DNA from: Phycisphaeraceae bacterium
GTDB taxonomy: Bacteria > Planctomycetota > Phycisphaerae > Phycisphaerales > Phycisphaeraceae
Direction of reading: 5' to 3'
Assembly (NCBI GenBank): GCA_028281215.1
Contig: JANQKH010000791.1
Span: 1-5,594 of the forward strand
Length of the DNA: 5,594 nucleotides
Shown: in pieces, positions 1-5,594 of the stretch
Layout of the letters: every line of letters starts with the position of its first letter
Numbering within the stretch: the stretch's first letter is position 1
The notes under the pieces: model-generated
What the model was told of the DNA's origin: nothing
Database searches by the model: none
What the model saw: the letters and a program-made list of their open reading frames with translations, nothing else
Translations under genes and position numbers: made by a program

Positions 1-1
1 A

Positions 2-1966
2 CCGGACGGCAAACCTCAAATTCTCCTCGACGGCTGGGGCCAACAGGATACGCACGAAACGCTCAACAGTTTCACGTGGGGGCCGGACGGCTGGCTGTAT
101 GGCTGCCACGGTGTGTTCACGCACTCGAACGTCGGCAAACCCGGCGCGACAAACGAACAACGCACGCGCATCAACGCCGGTGTCTGGCGGTTGCATCCAC
201 GCAGCCACAAGTTTGAAGTGTTCGCCCACGGTACAAGCAACCCGTGGGGCATTGCGTTCGACGAGCATGGACAGATGTTCATCACTGCGTGCGTGATTCC
301 ACACCTGTATCACATCGTGCAGGGCGGGCGATACCAACGTCAGGCCGGGCAACACTTCAACCCATATGTGTATGACGACATCAAGACGATCGCCCAAACG
401 TTGCATTACGTCGGTAACCTGCGTGAACATGCGCACTGGGGACACACCAACAAACCCCCGGCCAGCACACTCGAAGCCGGCGGCGGCCACGCCCACGCCG
501 GCGCGATGATCTACCTCGGCGGCGCCTTTCCCTACACCTACAACCATCGCGTGTTCATGAACAACATCCACGGCGCGCGGATCAACATGGATGAGTTCGA
601 ATCGCGCGGCTCCGGCTACACCGGTCGATATGTCGGCGACTTCGCCATCGCCAATGATCAATGGTCGCAGATCATCGATTTGAAATATGGACCCGACGGG
701 CAGGTCTACATGATCGACTGGTACGACAAAAACCAGTGCCACCGCCATGATCGCAACCTGCACGACCGTACCAACGGCCGCATCTTCCGCGTGAAATACA
801 TCGGCGATGACGGGGAGTGGAACAAGGGCGGCAAGCCGGTGAAGGTGGATCTCTCGAAGAAAACCGACGCCGAACTGGTCGCTTTATTGCAACACAAAAA
901 CCACTGGCACGCGCGGATGGCGCGTAAGGTGATTCAAGAACGGTTGTTTGATACTTCGCGGTTGGGCGAAGCCAATGCCGCCGTGCTGCAACTGCCCGGC
1001 AGGCTGAAAAAGATGTCGCTCGACTGTGAATACGACACGCCGACGCGATTGCACTTCCTCTGGGCGATCAACAGTTTTCACAGCTTCGACGAAACGTACG
1101 CGCTCGAAATGCTGGCCCATGAAGGCGAATGCTGCAACTACACGCGCGGCTGGACCGTACAGTTGCTCTGCGAAAACGCTGCAAAAAAAAGCGTCAGCGA
1201 TGCCGTGCATAAACGTTTCGTCGAACTCGCGAAAGGGCCTTACTCGAAGGTGGACCGGCTTTACCTCGCCGCCGCGCTTCAACGCTTGCCGCACGCGCAG
1301 CGGTGGGCGATCGCCGAGGGGTTGGTCTCGCATCCCGACGATGCCGACGATCACAACCTGCCTTTGATGATCTGGTACGGCATTGAACCGTTGATTGAAA
1401 AAGACAAAGCCCGTGCGGCACAACTCATCGCCAAAACGAAGATTCCCCTGCTCCGGCAATACATCGCCCGCCGCATCACCGGCGCAACCGCGACACCATC
1501 ACCGAAGGTTCGCCTCAACTACAAAGTCAAAGACGCCATCGAAGGCGAGTCGATGAAAATCGTCAGCCTCACCGGCGGACAAGCCAAGTCGCAGAAGATG
1601 AACCCGTTCCCCAAAGACAAATGGTCCGGCGTCGATCACCTCTGGTGGCTCAACGGCAAACCCGGCGACAAACTCACGCTCGAATTCAACGTCGCCAAAG
1701 CCGGCAAGTACAAAATCCACGCCGTGCTCACCAAAGCCCACGATTACGGCATCGTCCAACTCCACCTCAACGGCCAAAAACTTGGCAAACCCATTGACGG
1801 CTACAACGCAGGTGACGTCATCACCACCGGCGTGATCAAACTCGGTTTACGCGAACTCAAAACCGGCAAGCAACAACTGATGATCGAATTGGTCGGCACG
1901 AACCCGAACGCGACGAAGCGATTTATGGCGGGGTTGGATTATTTGAAACTCATTCCTGCTGACTAA
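2..1966 (+). CDS. PVC-type membrane-bound dehydrogenase-like beta-propeller protein with C-terminal CBM-like module (5' end cut by window)
   Basis: The frame is open from base 2 to a TAA at 1964-1966, giving 654 visible residues. The first in-frame GTG (113) lies inside conserved propeller sequence and is not the start, so the signal peptide and first blades lie upstream. Visible residues 1-266 match the PVC-type dehydrogenase propeller (TIGR02604 style): a TWGPDGWLYGCHG stretch, an HAHAGAMIY stretch near 163-171, FMNNIHGARIN, and the closing DWYDKNQCHR...DRTNGRIFRV block at 239-264. Residues about 284-500 are helical with a HEAT-like look. Residues about 505-654 form a predicted beta-sandwich (DHLWWLNGKPGDKL, GKYKIHAVLTKAHDYGIVQL, FMAGLDYL) like modules I recall in planctomycete sugar-related proteins. 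Many relatives end in a c-type heme domain, but no CXXCH motif occurs in the visible part. The likely location is periplasmic or cell surface. Substrate and enzymatic activity are unknown, and a binding role is also possible. Confidence 0.88.
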   Translation, partial: PDGKPQILLDGWGQQDTHETLNSFTWGPDGWLYGCHGVFTHSNVGKPGATNEQRTRINAGVWRLHPRSHKFEVFAHGTSNPWGIAFDEHGQMFITACVIPHLYHIVQGGRYQRQAGQHFNPYVYDDIKTIAQTLHYVGNLREHAHWGHTNKPPASTLEAGGGHAHAGAMIYLGGAFPYTYNHRVFMNNIHGARINMDEFESRGSGYTGRYVGDFAIANDQWSQIIDLKYGPDGQVYMIDWYDKNQCHRHDRNLHDRTNGRIFRVKYIGDDGEWNKGGKPVKVDLSKKTDAELVALLQHKNHWHARMARKVIQERLFDTSRLGEANAAVLQLPGRLKKMSLDCEYDTPTRLHFLWAINSFHSFDETYALEMLAHEGECCNYTRGWTVQLLCENAAKKSVSDAVHKRFVELAKGPYSKVDRLYLAAALQRLPHAQRWAIAEGLVSHPDDADDHNLPLMIWYGIEPLIEKDKARAAQLIAKTKIPLLRQYIARRITGATATPSPKVRLNYKVKDAIEGESMKIVSLTGGQAKSQKMNPFPKDKWSGVDHLWWLNGKPGDKLTLEFNVAKAGKYKIHAVLTKAHDYGIVQLHLNGQKLGKPIDGYNAGDVITTGVIKLGLRELKTGKQQLMIELVGTNPNATKRFMAGLDYLKLIPAD

Positions 1967-1972
1967 GGCTTG

Positions 1973-2032
1973 GGTGGGATGGGCGTCTCCCCCATCGCGG
2001 ATCAACGAGACAGACGAGACGCCTGTCCCACC
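1973..2032 (+). terminator. Long imperfect palindrome, probable terminator of gene 1 (REP-like repeat)
   Basis: Arms at 1973-1989 and 2016-2032 (17 nt each) enclose a 26-nt loop, starting 7 nt after the stop of the propeller gene. In + strand RNA the stem has 15 Watson-Crick pairs and two adjacent G-U pairs (T1980/G2025 and G1981/T2024). In minus-strand RNA those two become A-C mismatches, so the structure favours transcripts of the + strand gene. No T-run follows, so it is not a classic intrinsic terminator. It may act as a 3' stabiliser or block. The right arm resembles a palindromic intergenic repeat that I recall as common in PVC genomes, but only one copy is in this window. Confidence 0.6.
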
Positions 2033-2065
2033 AACCGGAGAAGAGTTTCAGACAAGTCGTTGATC
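2000..2065 (+). repeat. 9-bp inverted repeat interleaved with the terminator hairpin
   Basis: The 9-mer GATCAACGA at 2000-2008, in the loop of the large hairpin, is exactly complementary to TCGTTGATC at 2057-2065, downstream of the right arm. The order arm-loop-arm-downstream gives a pseudoknot topology if both helices form. A third short helix, GATGGG (1978-1983) with CCCATC (1991-1996), would compete with the left arm. The pairings are directly visible. Any function is inference, and chance matches of this length in about 100 bp are not negligible. Confidence 0.35.
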
Positions 2066-2070
2066 AGTCA

Positions 2071-2847
2071 CTACGACTCAACCTGTTCCTCTGATTTCTC
2101 CGCATTCGGGGCATCCGTGTCTTCCCACGTCCCGTGCTCCTTCAGCTTCCGCAGCGCAAACTCACCCAACGGGTCGGCGTGCTTGACGCGCAGGCTATCC
2201 CTGAATTCGCGGGCAAAGTCACGCTGGTACACCGCGTTCACGACAGCCGTCACACTCATCGCAATCAACGCGCCGATAGTTGCCAGCAACATGTCCTTGT
2301 GGGCGTCCCATTCATCGCCTTGCGTGCCCAGGTAATGATGATCGCCCTGGGCGACAACCTCGGCGTAAATCCATTCGATCAGTTCGTACAACATTGACGT
2401 ACTCATCGTCACATCGAGCGGCAGAAAGTAACCCCAGAACCCACGCACGTTGGCGACGCGAAGAACGCATTCACGGATGGGATACGCCAGCAACAGGCCG
2501 TAAAGAAAGTGAATCAAACGGTCATAGTGATTGCGCTGCCCCTCATCCCCTTGCGTGAACTCATGGCCATTGATCGCCGACCACCATTCCCGATACGGCA
2601 CCTCGGAATAGGTAAAGTGCGCCCCGAGGGTATGCAGGCAGGCATACACAAAAATCAAGGTGTATGAAATGCGCGAAAGCGGCAGGTATCGGCCGGTGAC
2701 GAACAGAAGGCCGATGCCAAGCACCGCCAACCCGTTCTCCACGGCCCACGTTTGTCGATGGTACACGTCGAATGCCAGCACAAACTCCCACAACAGCCAC
2801 AGCGCGAACAGTACCAAGGCGTAACGTTGATGGGCGGTAACCTTCAC
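2071..2847 (-). CDS. YjdF/DUF2238-family inner membrane protein
   Basis: This 258-residue integral membrane protein has a GTG start at 2847-2845 and a TAG stop. It matches the DUF2238/YjdF family (PF09997): NHYDRLIHFLYGLL at 106-119, YELIEW at 154-159 and QGDEWDAHKDM at 176-186 are its typical signatures. I estimate about six membrane segments near 9-29, 34-52, 60-79, 111-130, 137-165 and 187-207. The rest, about 210-258, is a hydrophilic, charged tail ending in an acidic stretch (about 50 residues). E. coli YjdF is roughly 210 residues, so this tail is an extension. The GTG is the first usable start in an otherwise open frame, and it fits because a membrane segment begins at once, but no clear Shine-Dalgarno sequence precedes it. 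The gene lies 58 bp downstream of the VanZ-like gene and is probably co-transcribed with it. The molecular function of this family is unknown to me. Confidence 0.87.
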   Translation of the reverse strand: MKVTAHQRYALVLFALWLLWEFVLAFDVYHRQTWAVENGLAVLGIGLLFVTGRYLPLSRISYTLIFVYACLHTLGAHFTYSEVPYREWWSAINGHEFTQGDEGQRNHYDRLIHFLYGLLLAYPIRECVLRVANVRGFWGYFLPLDVTMSTSMLYELIEWIYAEVVAQGDHHYLGTQGDEWDAHKDMLLATIGALIAMSVTAVVNAVYQRDFAREFRDSLRVKHADPLGEFALRKLKEHGTWEDTDAPNAEKSEEQVES

Positions 2848-2905
2848 GTGAGTGATTTTACGAGTAATCCATGTCGATGTCGCGCAGCAAGGGATGACAT
2901 CGTCA
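2848..2905 (-). other. Short intercistronic spacer between the VanZ-like and YjdF-like genes
   Basis: This 58-bp spacer has no credible promoter and no T-run. A small 6-bp hairpin (2893-2898 with 2902-2907, 3-nt loop) overlaps the TGA of the upstream gene. It is too short and lacks a U-tract for a terminator. No strong Shine-Dalgarno sequence precedes the GTG at 2847. The spacer is consistent with read-through transcription of both genes. Confidence 0.4.
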
Positions 2906-3886
2906 TCAACGCGCGGTCAATCTCGGCGGACCGGCAGCGCTCGCAATCAGCAACCCAACGATCACACCCGCGATGCCGGCAACCGGATCGGTCATGTCCA
3001 TCAACCGGCTGCGGATCGGCCACTGTGCAAGCTCCGTCGCAATGACCAAACCAATGCAGAGCACCAACACCCCGCCGACGCCGCGACCATCGCGACCCGT
3101 GAGCATGCGATTTTCCCGCGCCGCGCGAAGCAGCGCCGCCGCCGCCAGCGTAAACAACAACAGATTCAGTCCCGCGCGTTTGAGTTCGGTGATCGCCTCG
3201 GCACGCCGATCCACCAACCCGGCCGTCTCTGTCCTGCCGGAATCGCCCGCCAACCACGCCCGCGTCTTGGCGAACGGCGTGCCGGCCTGCTTCGTCTGAT
3301 AGAACAGCGACTCTTTGAGATAAAACGTCTCCGGCGACGCATCGAACGGCGCCGTGCGCGCAGCGAGCAAGATCAACAACACAAACAAAGCCCGCCGCGC
3401 ACGTACGCGAACACTTAGCCATGCCGCCGTGCGACGCCAATTCGATGTCAACCGCGGCGCCAGCGTCAAGCCGATCATCGCACCGACCACACCGCCGGCC
3501 GTGTTCGCCGACAGATCAATCAGCGAACTCTGCCGGCCGGGCAACCACATCTGCACTGTTTCACCCGCAAGGCTGAACAATCCCGAATCAATGCCCACCA
3601 TCACGATGATGCCGAACCCCATGCGCGGCCACCAGCGTTTCAACACCCACGCCCCCATCATGCCGCATGGCACAAAAAGCATGATGTTCGACAACGTGTT
3701 GAGCTTGTGGATTTGCCGTTCGGCCAACCATTCCGTCTGCTTCTGGGCAACAAAGTCAAACGGATAAAGCAACAGCCACGCGGTCATGCACGCCACGCCG
3801 AGCAACAGCAGCGCCTGCCAACCCTGGCCCGGCAACGGTTCTACTGCGTCGCCATTGATCGTCGAATTGCCAAGCTGTTCATTCAA
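2906..3886 (-). CDS. VanZ-like membrane protein with two tandem VanZ-type halves
   Basis: This 326-residue membrane protein belongs to the VanZ-like group (PF04892). The first half has LLLYPFDF at 38-45, NIMLFVPCG at 67-75 and E109-x2-Q112-x5-R118-x5-D124-x6-G131-x3-G135. The second half repeats the plan: APFD at 179-182, NLLLF at 241-245, and E285-x2-Q288-x5-R294-x5-D300-x6-G307-x3-G311, with identical spacing. Single-domain VanZ proteins are roughly half this length. VanZ of enterococci gives low-level teicoplanin resistance. Most homologues have no assigned role, and resistance should not be assumed here. The start is TTG at 3886-3884, directly preceded in frame by CCT and a TGA (3892-3890), so no earlier start exists. 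AGGA sits 7 nt upstream. A later TTG (Leu18) is a less supported alternative. It is the first gene of a probable operon with the downstream YjdF-family gene. Confidence 0.85.
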   Translation of the reverse strand: MNEQLGNSTINGDAVEPLPGQGWQALLLLGVACMTAWLLLYPFDFVAQKQTEWLAERQIHKLNTLSNIMLFVPCGMMGAWVLKRWWPRMGFGIIVMVGIDSGLFSLAGETVQMWLPGRQSSLIDLSANTAGGVVGAMIGLTLAPRLTSNWRRTAAWLSVRVRARRALFVLLILLAARTAPFDASPETFYLKESLFYQTKQAGTPFAKTRAWLAGDSGRTETAGLVDRRAEAITELKRAGLNLLLFTLAAAALLRAARENRMLTGRDGRGVGGVLVLCIGLVIATELAQWPIRSRLMDMTDPVAGIAGVIVGLLIASAAGPPRLTAR

Positions 3887-3972
3887 AGGTCAATCCTGGA
3901 TGCAATACGACTTCTGTCGGCACAACGGGCGGCCACGCTAAACTGTGGTGTCTCATTCGGCGAGAACCTGTC
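3887..3972. promoter_or_regulatory. Divergent intergenic region, expected to hold promoters for both flanking units
   Basis: These 86 bp separate the minus-strand VanZ-like gene from the plus-strand lipoprotein gene, so both upstream control regions should lie here. For the plus strand, TAAACT at 3939-3944 matches the -10 consensus at 4 of 6 positions, but no good -35 is seen at proper distance. GAGA at 3962-3965 is a weak ribosome site, 7 nt before the ATG at 3973. No convincing minus-strand promoter or operator was found. The location is inferred from gene orientation, not from strong motifs. Confidence 0.35.
3894..3897 (-). promoter_or_regulatory. Ribosome binding site AGGA supporting a TTG start
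   Basis: Reading the minus strand, AGGA at 3897-3894 precedes the TTG at 3886 by 7 nt. This is normal spacing and supports the rare start codon. An in-frame TGA at 3892-3890 excludes any longer version. Confidence 0.5.
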
Positions 3973-4755
3973 ATGCAACATTTCAAGTGGACCATCCTGA
4001 CATTGGCTTGCGCGGCTCTTCCCGCATGTTCCTACGAAGGCCGATGGAACTGGCCGGGTGATGCCGACCCCCTCGCCCCGCTTGATGCGGTGAACCCGCG
4101 GCCGCATGATCCACCCGCAGCAACGTTTTCCATCGTCGCGTATGACCCGCAGACGCAGGAACTCGGTGTGGCGGTCCAGTCGAAGATTGTCGCCGTCGGC
4201 GCGGTCGTGCCCTGGGCGAAGGCCGGCGTCGGCGCCGTCGCCACCCAAGCGTGGGCCAACACATCCTACGGCCCCGACGGTTTGAAACTGCTGACCGACG
4301 GAAAGTCGCCGAATGACGTGATCAAAATCCTCACCGAAAAAGACCGCGGCGCGGCGGCACGACAACTCGGCATCATCAACGCCAAAGGCGAAGCCGCCAC
4401 CTTCACCGGCGAACGATGCAACGCGTGGGCGGGCGGCATGGTCGGCAAACACTTTGCCGTGCAAGGCAACATTCTCGCCGGACAAGACGTCGTCAAAGCG
4501 ATGGGCAAGGCATTCGAAAACACGCAAGGCGACCTCGGAGAGCGCATGATCGCCGCCCTGCTCGCAGGTCAGGAAAAAGGCGGTGACCGCCGCGGCAAAC
4601 AGTCGGCGTCACTGCTTATCGTCCGGGAACGCGCCGGCTACGGTGGACGCAACGACCGCTATCGCGACATCCGCGTTGACGATCACAAAGAACCGATCAA
4701 AGAGCTCCTGCGCGTGTACCGCCTGCACAAAGAAATGTTCCCGCCACCCCGGTAG
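3973..4755 (+). CDS. DUF1028-family putative lipoprotein, Ntn-hydrolase-like
   Basis: This gene encodes 260 residues from an ATG start to a TAG stop. Residues 1-18 form a signal sequence (F4-K5, then a hydrophobic stretch), ending in LPAC with Cys19 as the likely lipid-modified residue. Pro at -2 is atypical, so lipidation is probable rather than certain. After a Pro/Asp-rich linker (20-50), the DUF1028 domain (PF06267) runs from TFSIVAYDP at 51-59 to about 238. It includes GVAVQSK (65-71), GVGAVATQAWAN (85-96), YGPDGL, CNAWAG (149-154), AVQGNILAG (162-170), GGDRRGKQSAS (203-213) and DIRVDDH (232-238). Cytoplasmic members usually begin near this TFSI block. The family has an Ntn-hydrolase-type fold and is suspected of amide hydrolysis, but substrates are not known. 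The likely location is a periplasmic or outer-membrane face. It is transcribed away from the VanZ/YjdF pair and converges on the next gene with a 21-bp gap. Confidence 0.88.
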   Translation: MQHFKWTILTLACAALPACSYEGRWNWPGDADPLAPLDAVNPRPHDPPAATFSIVAYDPQTQELGVAVQSKIVAVGAVVPWAKAGVGAVATQAWANTSYGPDGLKLLTDGKSPNDVIKILTEKDRGAAARQLGIINAKGEAATFTGERCNAWAGGMVGKHFAVQGNILAGQDVVKAMGKAFENTQGDLGERMIAALLAGQEKGGDRRGKQSASLLIVRERAGYGGRNDRYRDIRVDDHKEPIKELLRVYRLHKEMFPPPR

Positions 4756-4776
4756 AAAAAACCTTCACCAAGCGCA

Positions 4777-5594
4777 TCACCCTTCCCGCCCCGGCTCGAC
4801 TTTGTCCGGTGCCGCCGCTGGCATTTCACCTTCGGCTTCAACAATGTCACTGAACCCCACCCCGTCCACACTGCGGCGAAGCAACGCGTAGATCCACGAT
4901 TGGGCGCAACTGTAAAAACTCACACCGTACGCGTAGAGCAACGCGACCAGTCCGAGCACCCAGAAGCGAATCAGCCAGGCGCTCAGCGCGCCGGTTCCGT
5001 TGAGGGCCTCGTAGTCAATCGGCGGCGTGGGGTTACCCGGCGTTGGCGCGGGCATTAATTCTTCAAACCGATCCACGCCCATCAGGTTGTCCGCCACCAC
5101 CCATTGCCCCATTACTTTGTGCGTTACCCAGAGCGTCAGGAACAGGACGAACCCGAGAAAAAGATACGTCACCGCGCCGTACACCGTGGCGACCATCGAA
5201 TAGAAAAGCCAGCGCCACGGCCGGTTCAAGACGTAGGACGCGCCGCGGGAAACTGCATCAAACACACCCGCGCCTTCAAACGAAATGGCCGGATAAAACA
5301 GTTGGAATCCGCCGATCATCACAAAGATGGCGAACGCCAACGCAAACCCCGCTGCCAGCGCGACGAAGAACAACGCGCCGCCAATGATGTCGAGCACCCA
5401 ACTGAACAACACCACGCCAGCAATCATCATGAACAGCGACACAGCCCCGATCACAAACGCCGGTGCGATTGGCACGAAAAGATACGACCACCACTGCTGA
5501 CGGACGAAGCTTTGCGCATCGGCGAGCCCAAGGCGCGTGTGCCGGGCGGTCTGCATCGCCGTCATCCGCGACAACGCCGCGCCGAAGTAGGACC
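4777..5594 (-). CDS. Multi-pass membrane protein of unknown function, planctomycete-type (5' end cut by window)
   Basis: The frame runs from the window edge to a TGA at 4779-4777, giving 271 visible residues. The TTG at 5574 is probably internal: the frame stays open upstream (SYFGAAL before it), and GAALSRMTAMQTARHTRLGL looks like mid-protein sequence of this family. The protein has about four to six hydrophobic segments: near 37-60, 61-81, 78-99, 126-154 and 205-232. A conserved-looking loop reads FYPAISFEGAGVFDAVSRGA at about 99-118, followed by SYVLNRPWRW. Near the C-terminus are YSCAQSWIYALLRRSVDG and a short acidic tail. I recall similar proteins annotated only as hypothetical membrane proteins in planctomycetes. 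A hydrophilic Pro-rich loop (MPAPTPGNPTPP) separates the last segments. No catalytic motif is visible. It converges on the lipoprotein gene, and its promoter lies outside the window. Confidence 0.75.
   Translation of the reverse strand, partial: SYFGAALSRMTAMQTARHTRLGLADAQSFVRQQWWSYLFVPIAPAFVIGAVSLFMMIAGVVLFSWVLDIIGGALFFVALAAGFALAFAIFVMIGGFQLFYPAISFEGAGVFDAVSRGASYVLNRPWRWLFYSMVATVYGAVTYLFLGFVLFLTLWVTHKVMGQWVVADNLMGVDRFEELMPAPTPGNPTPPIDYEALNGTGALSAWLIRFWVLGLVALLYAYGVSFYSCAQSWIYALLRRSVDGVGFSDIVEAEGEMPAAAPDKVEPGREG

Noticed and set aside
113..115. GTG as the start of the first gene
   Set aside because: The frame is open back to base 2 and the residues before 113 (TWGPDGWLYGCH) are conserved propeller sequence, so the true start is outside the window.
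884..1459. 191-residue minus-strand open frame
   Set aside because: It lies fully antisense to well-supported coding sequence of the propeller gene and has no recognisable domain. It is explained by GC-rich codon use.
1970..2335. 121-residue plus-strand open frame
   Set aside because: It begins inside the REP-like hairpin and then runs antisense to the YjdF-family gene. Its RRDACPT stretch is a chance translation of the repeat.
2893..2907. Small hairpin (6-bp stem, 3-nt loop) at the end of the VanZ-like gene
   Set aside because: It is too weak, overlaps the stop codon and lacks a U-tract, so it is not called a terminator.
2844..3440. 198-residue minus-strand open frame
   Set aside because: It overlaps the VanZ-like gene in another frame on the same strand and is rich in Arg, Gly, Ala and His without a coherent fold or membrane pattern.
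2906..3886. Calling the VanZ-like gene a glycopeptide resistance gene
   Set aside because: There is no vanHAX or vanRS context, and VanZ-like domains are widespread in proteins without a resistance role.
3912..3944. Sigma70-type promoter for the DUF1028 gene
   Set aside because: TAAACT is a fair -10, but TTCTGT is a poor -35 and the spacer is about 21 bp. It is kept only as a note in the divergent region.
3883..4527. 214-residue minus-strand open frame
   Set aside because: It is antisense to the DUF1028 gene, whose motifs are clear. The opposite frame has no family signature.
4756..4776. A-run in the 21-bp gap between the convergent last two genes, as a possible minus-strand terminator tract
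   Set aside because: The six T residues on the minus strand have no stable GC stem before them. Only a trivial 3-bp stem is present.

Overview
This is a GC-rich, tightly packed bacterial window with five protein genes, of which the first and last are cut by the window edges. The best guess for the source is a planctomycete or a close relative in the PVC superphylum. The first gene belongs to the PVC-type membrane-bound dehydrogenase (beta-propeller) family. The last gene has the sequence style of a membrane-protein family I recall mainly from planctomycetes. The repeat downstream of gene 1 resembles a palindromic repeat I recall from PVC genomes. This assignment comes from reading and memory, not from a search.

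Layout. Positions 2-1966 (+) hold the C-terminal part of a secreted propeller protein of the PVC dehydrogenase type, with a helical-repeat middle and a beta-sandwich, carbohydrate-binding-like end. A 104-bp convergent junction follows. It carries a long RNA-type hairpin (1973-2032) whose two imperfect pairs are both G-U on the + strand, so it is best read as the gene 1 terminator made from a REP-like repeat. On the minus strand, 3886-2906 encodes a tandemly duplicated VanZ-like membrane protein and 2847-2071 encodes a YjdF/DUF2238 membrane protein. They lie 58 bp apart in one orientation and probably form a two-gene operon. An 86-bp divergent intergenic region (3887-3972) separates them from a + strand DUF1028 lipoprotein (3973-4755). 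That gene converges, with a 21-bp gap, on a minus-strand multi-pass membrane protein of unknown function (4777-5594, N-terminus beyond the window).

How the genes relate. All five products look membrane-embedded or exported, but no shared pathway can be read from the sequence. The most interesting point is in the minus-strand pair. The two halves of the VanZ-like protein carry the same motif at identical spacing, and the YjdF protein has a related pattern, so the operon may encode three copies of one ancestral helical module. I see no mobile element, CRISPR array, tRNA or rRNA, and nothing that amounts to a clearly new defence or biosynthetic system.
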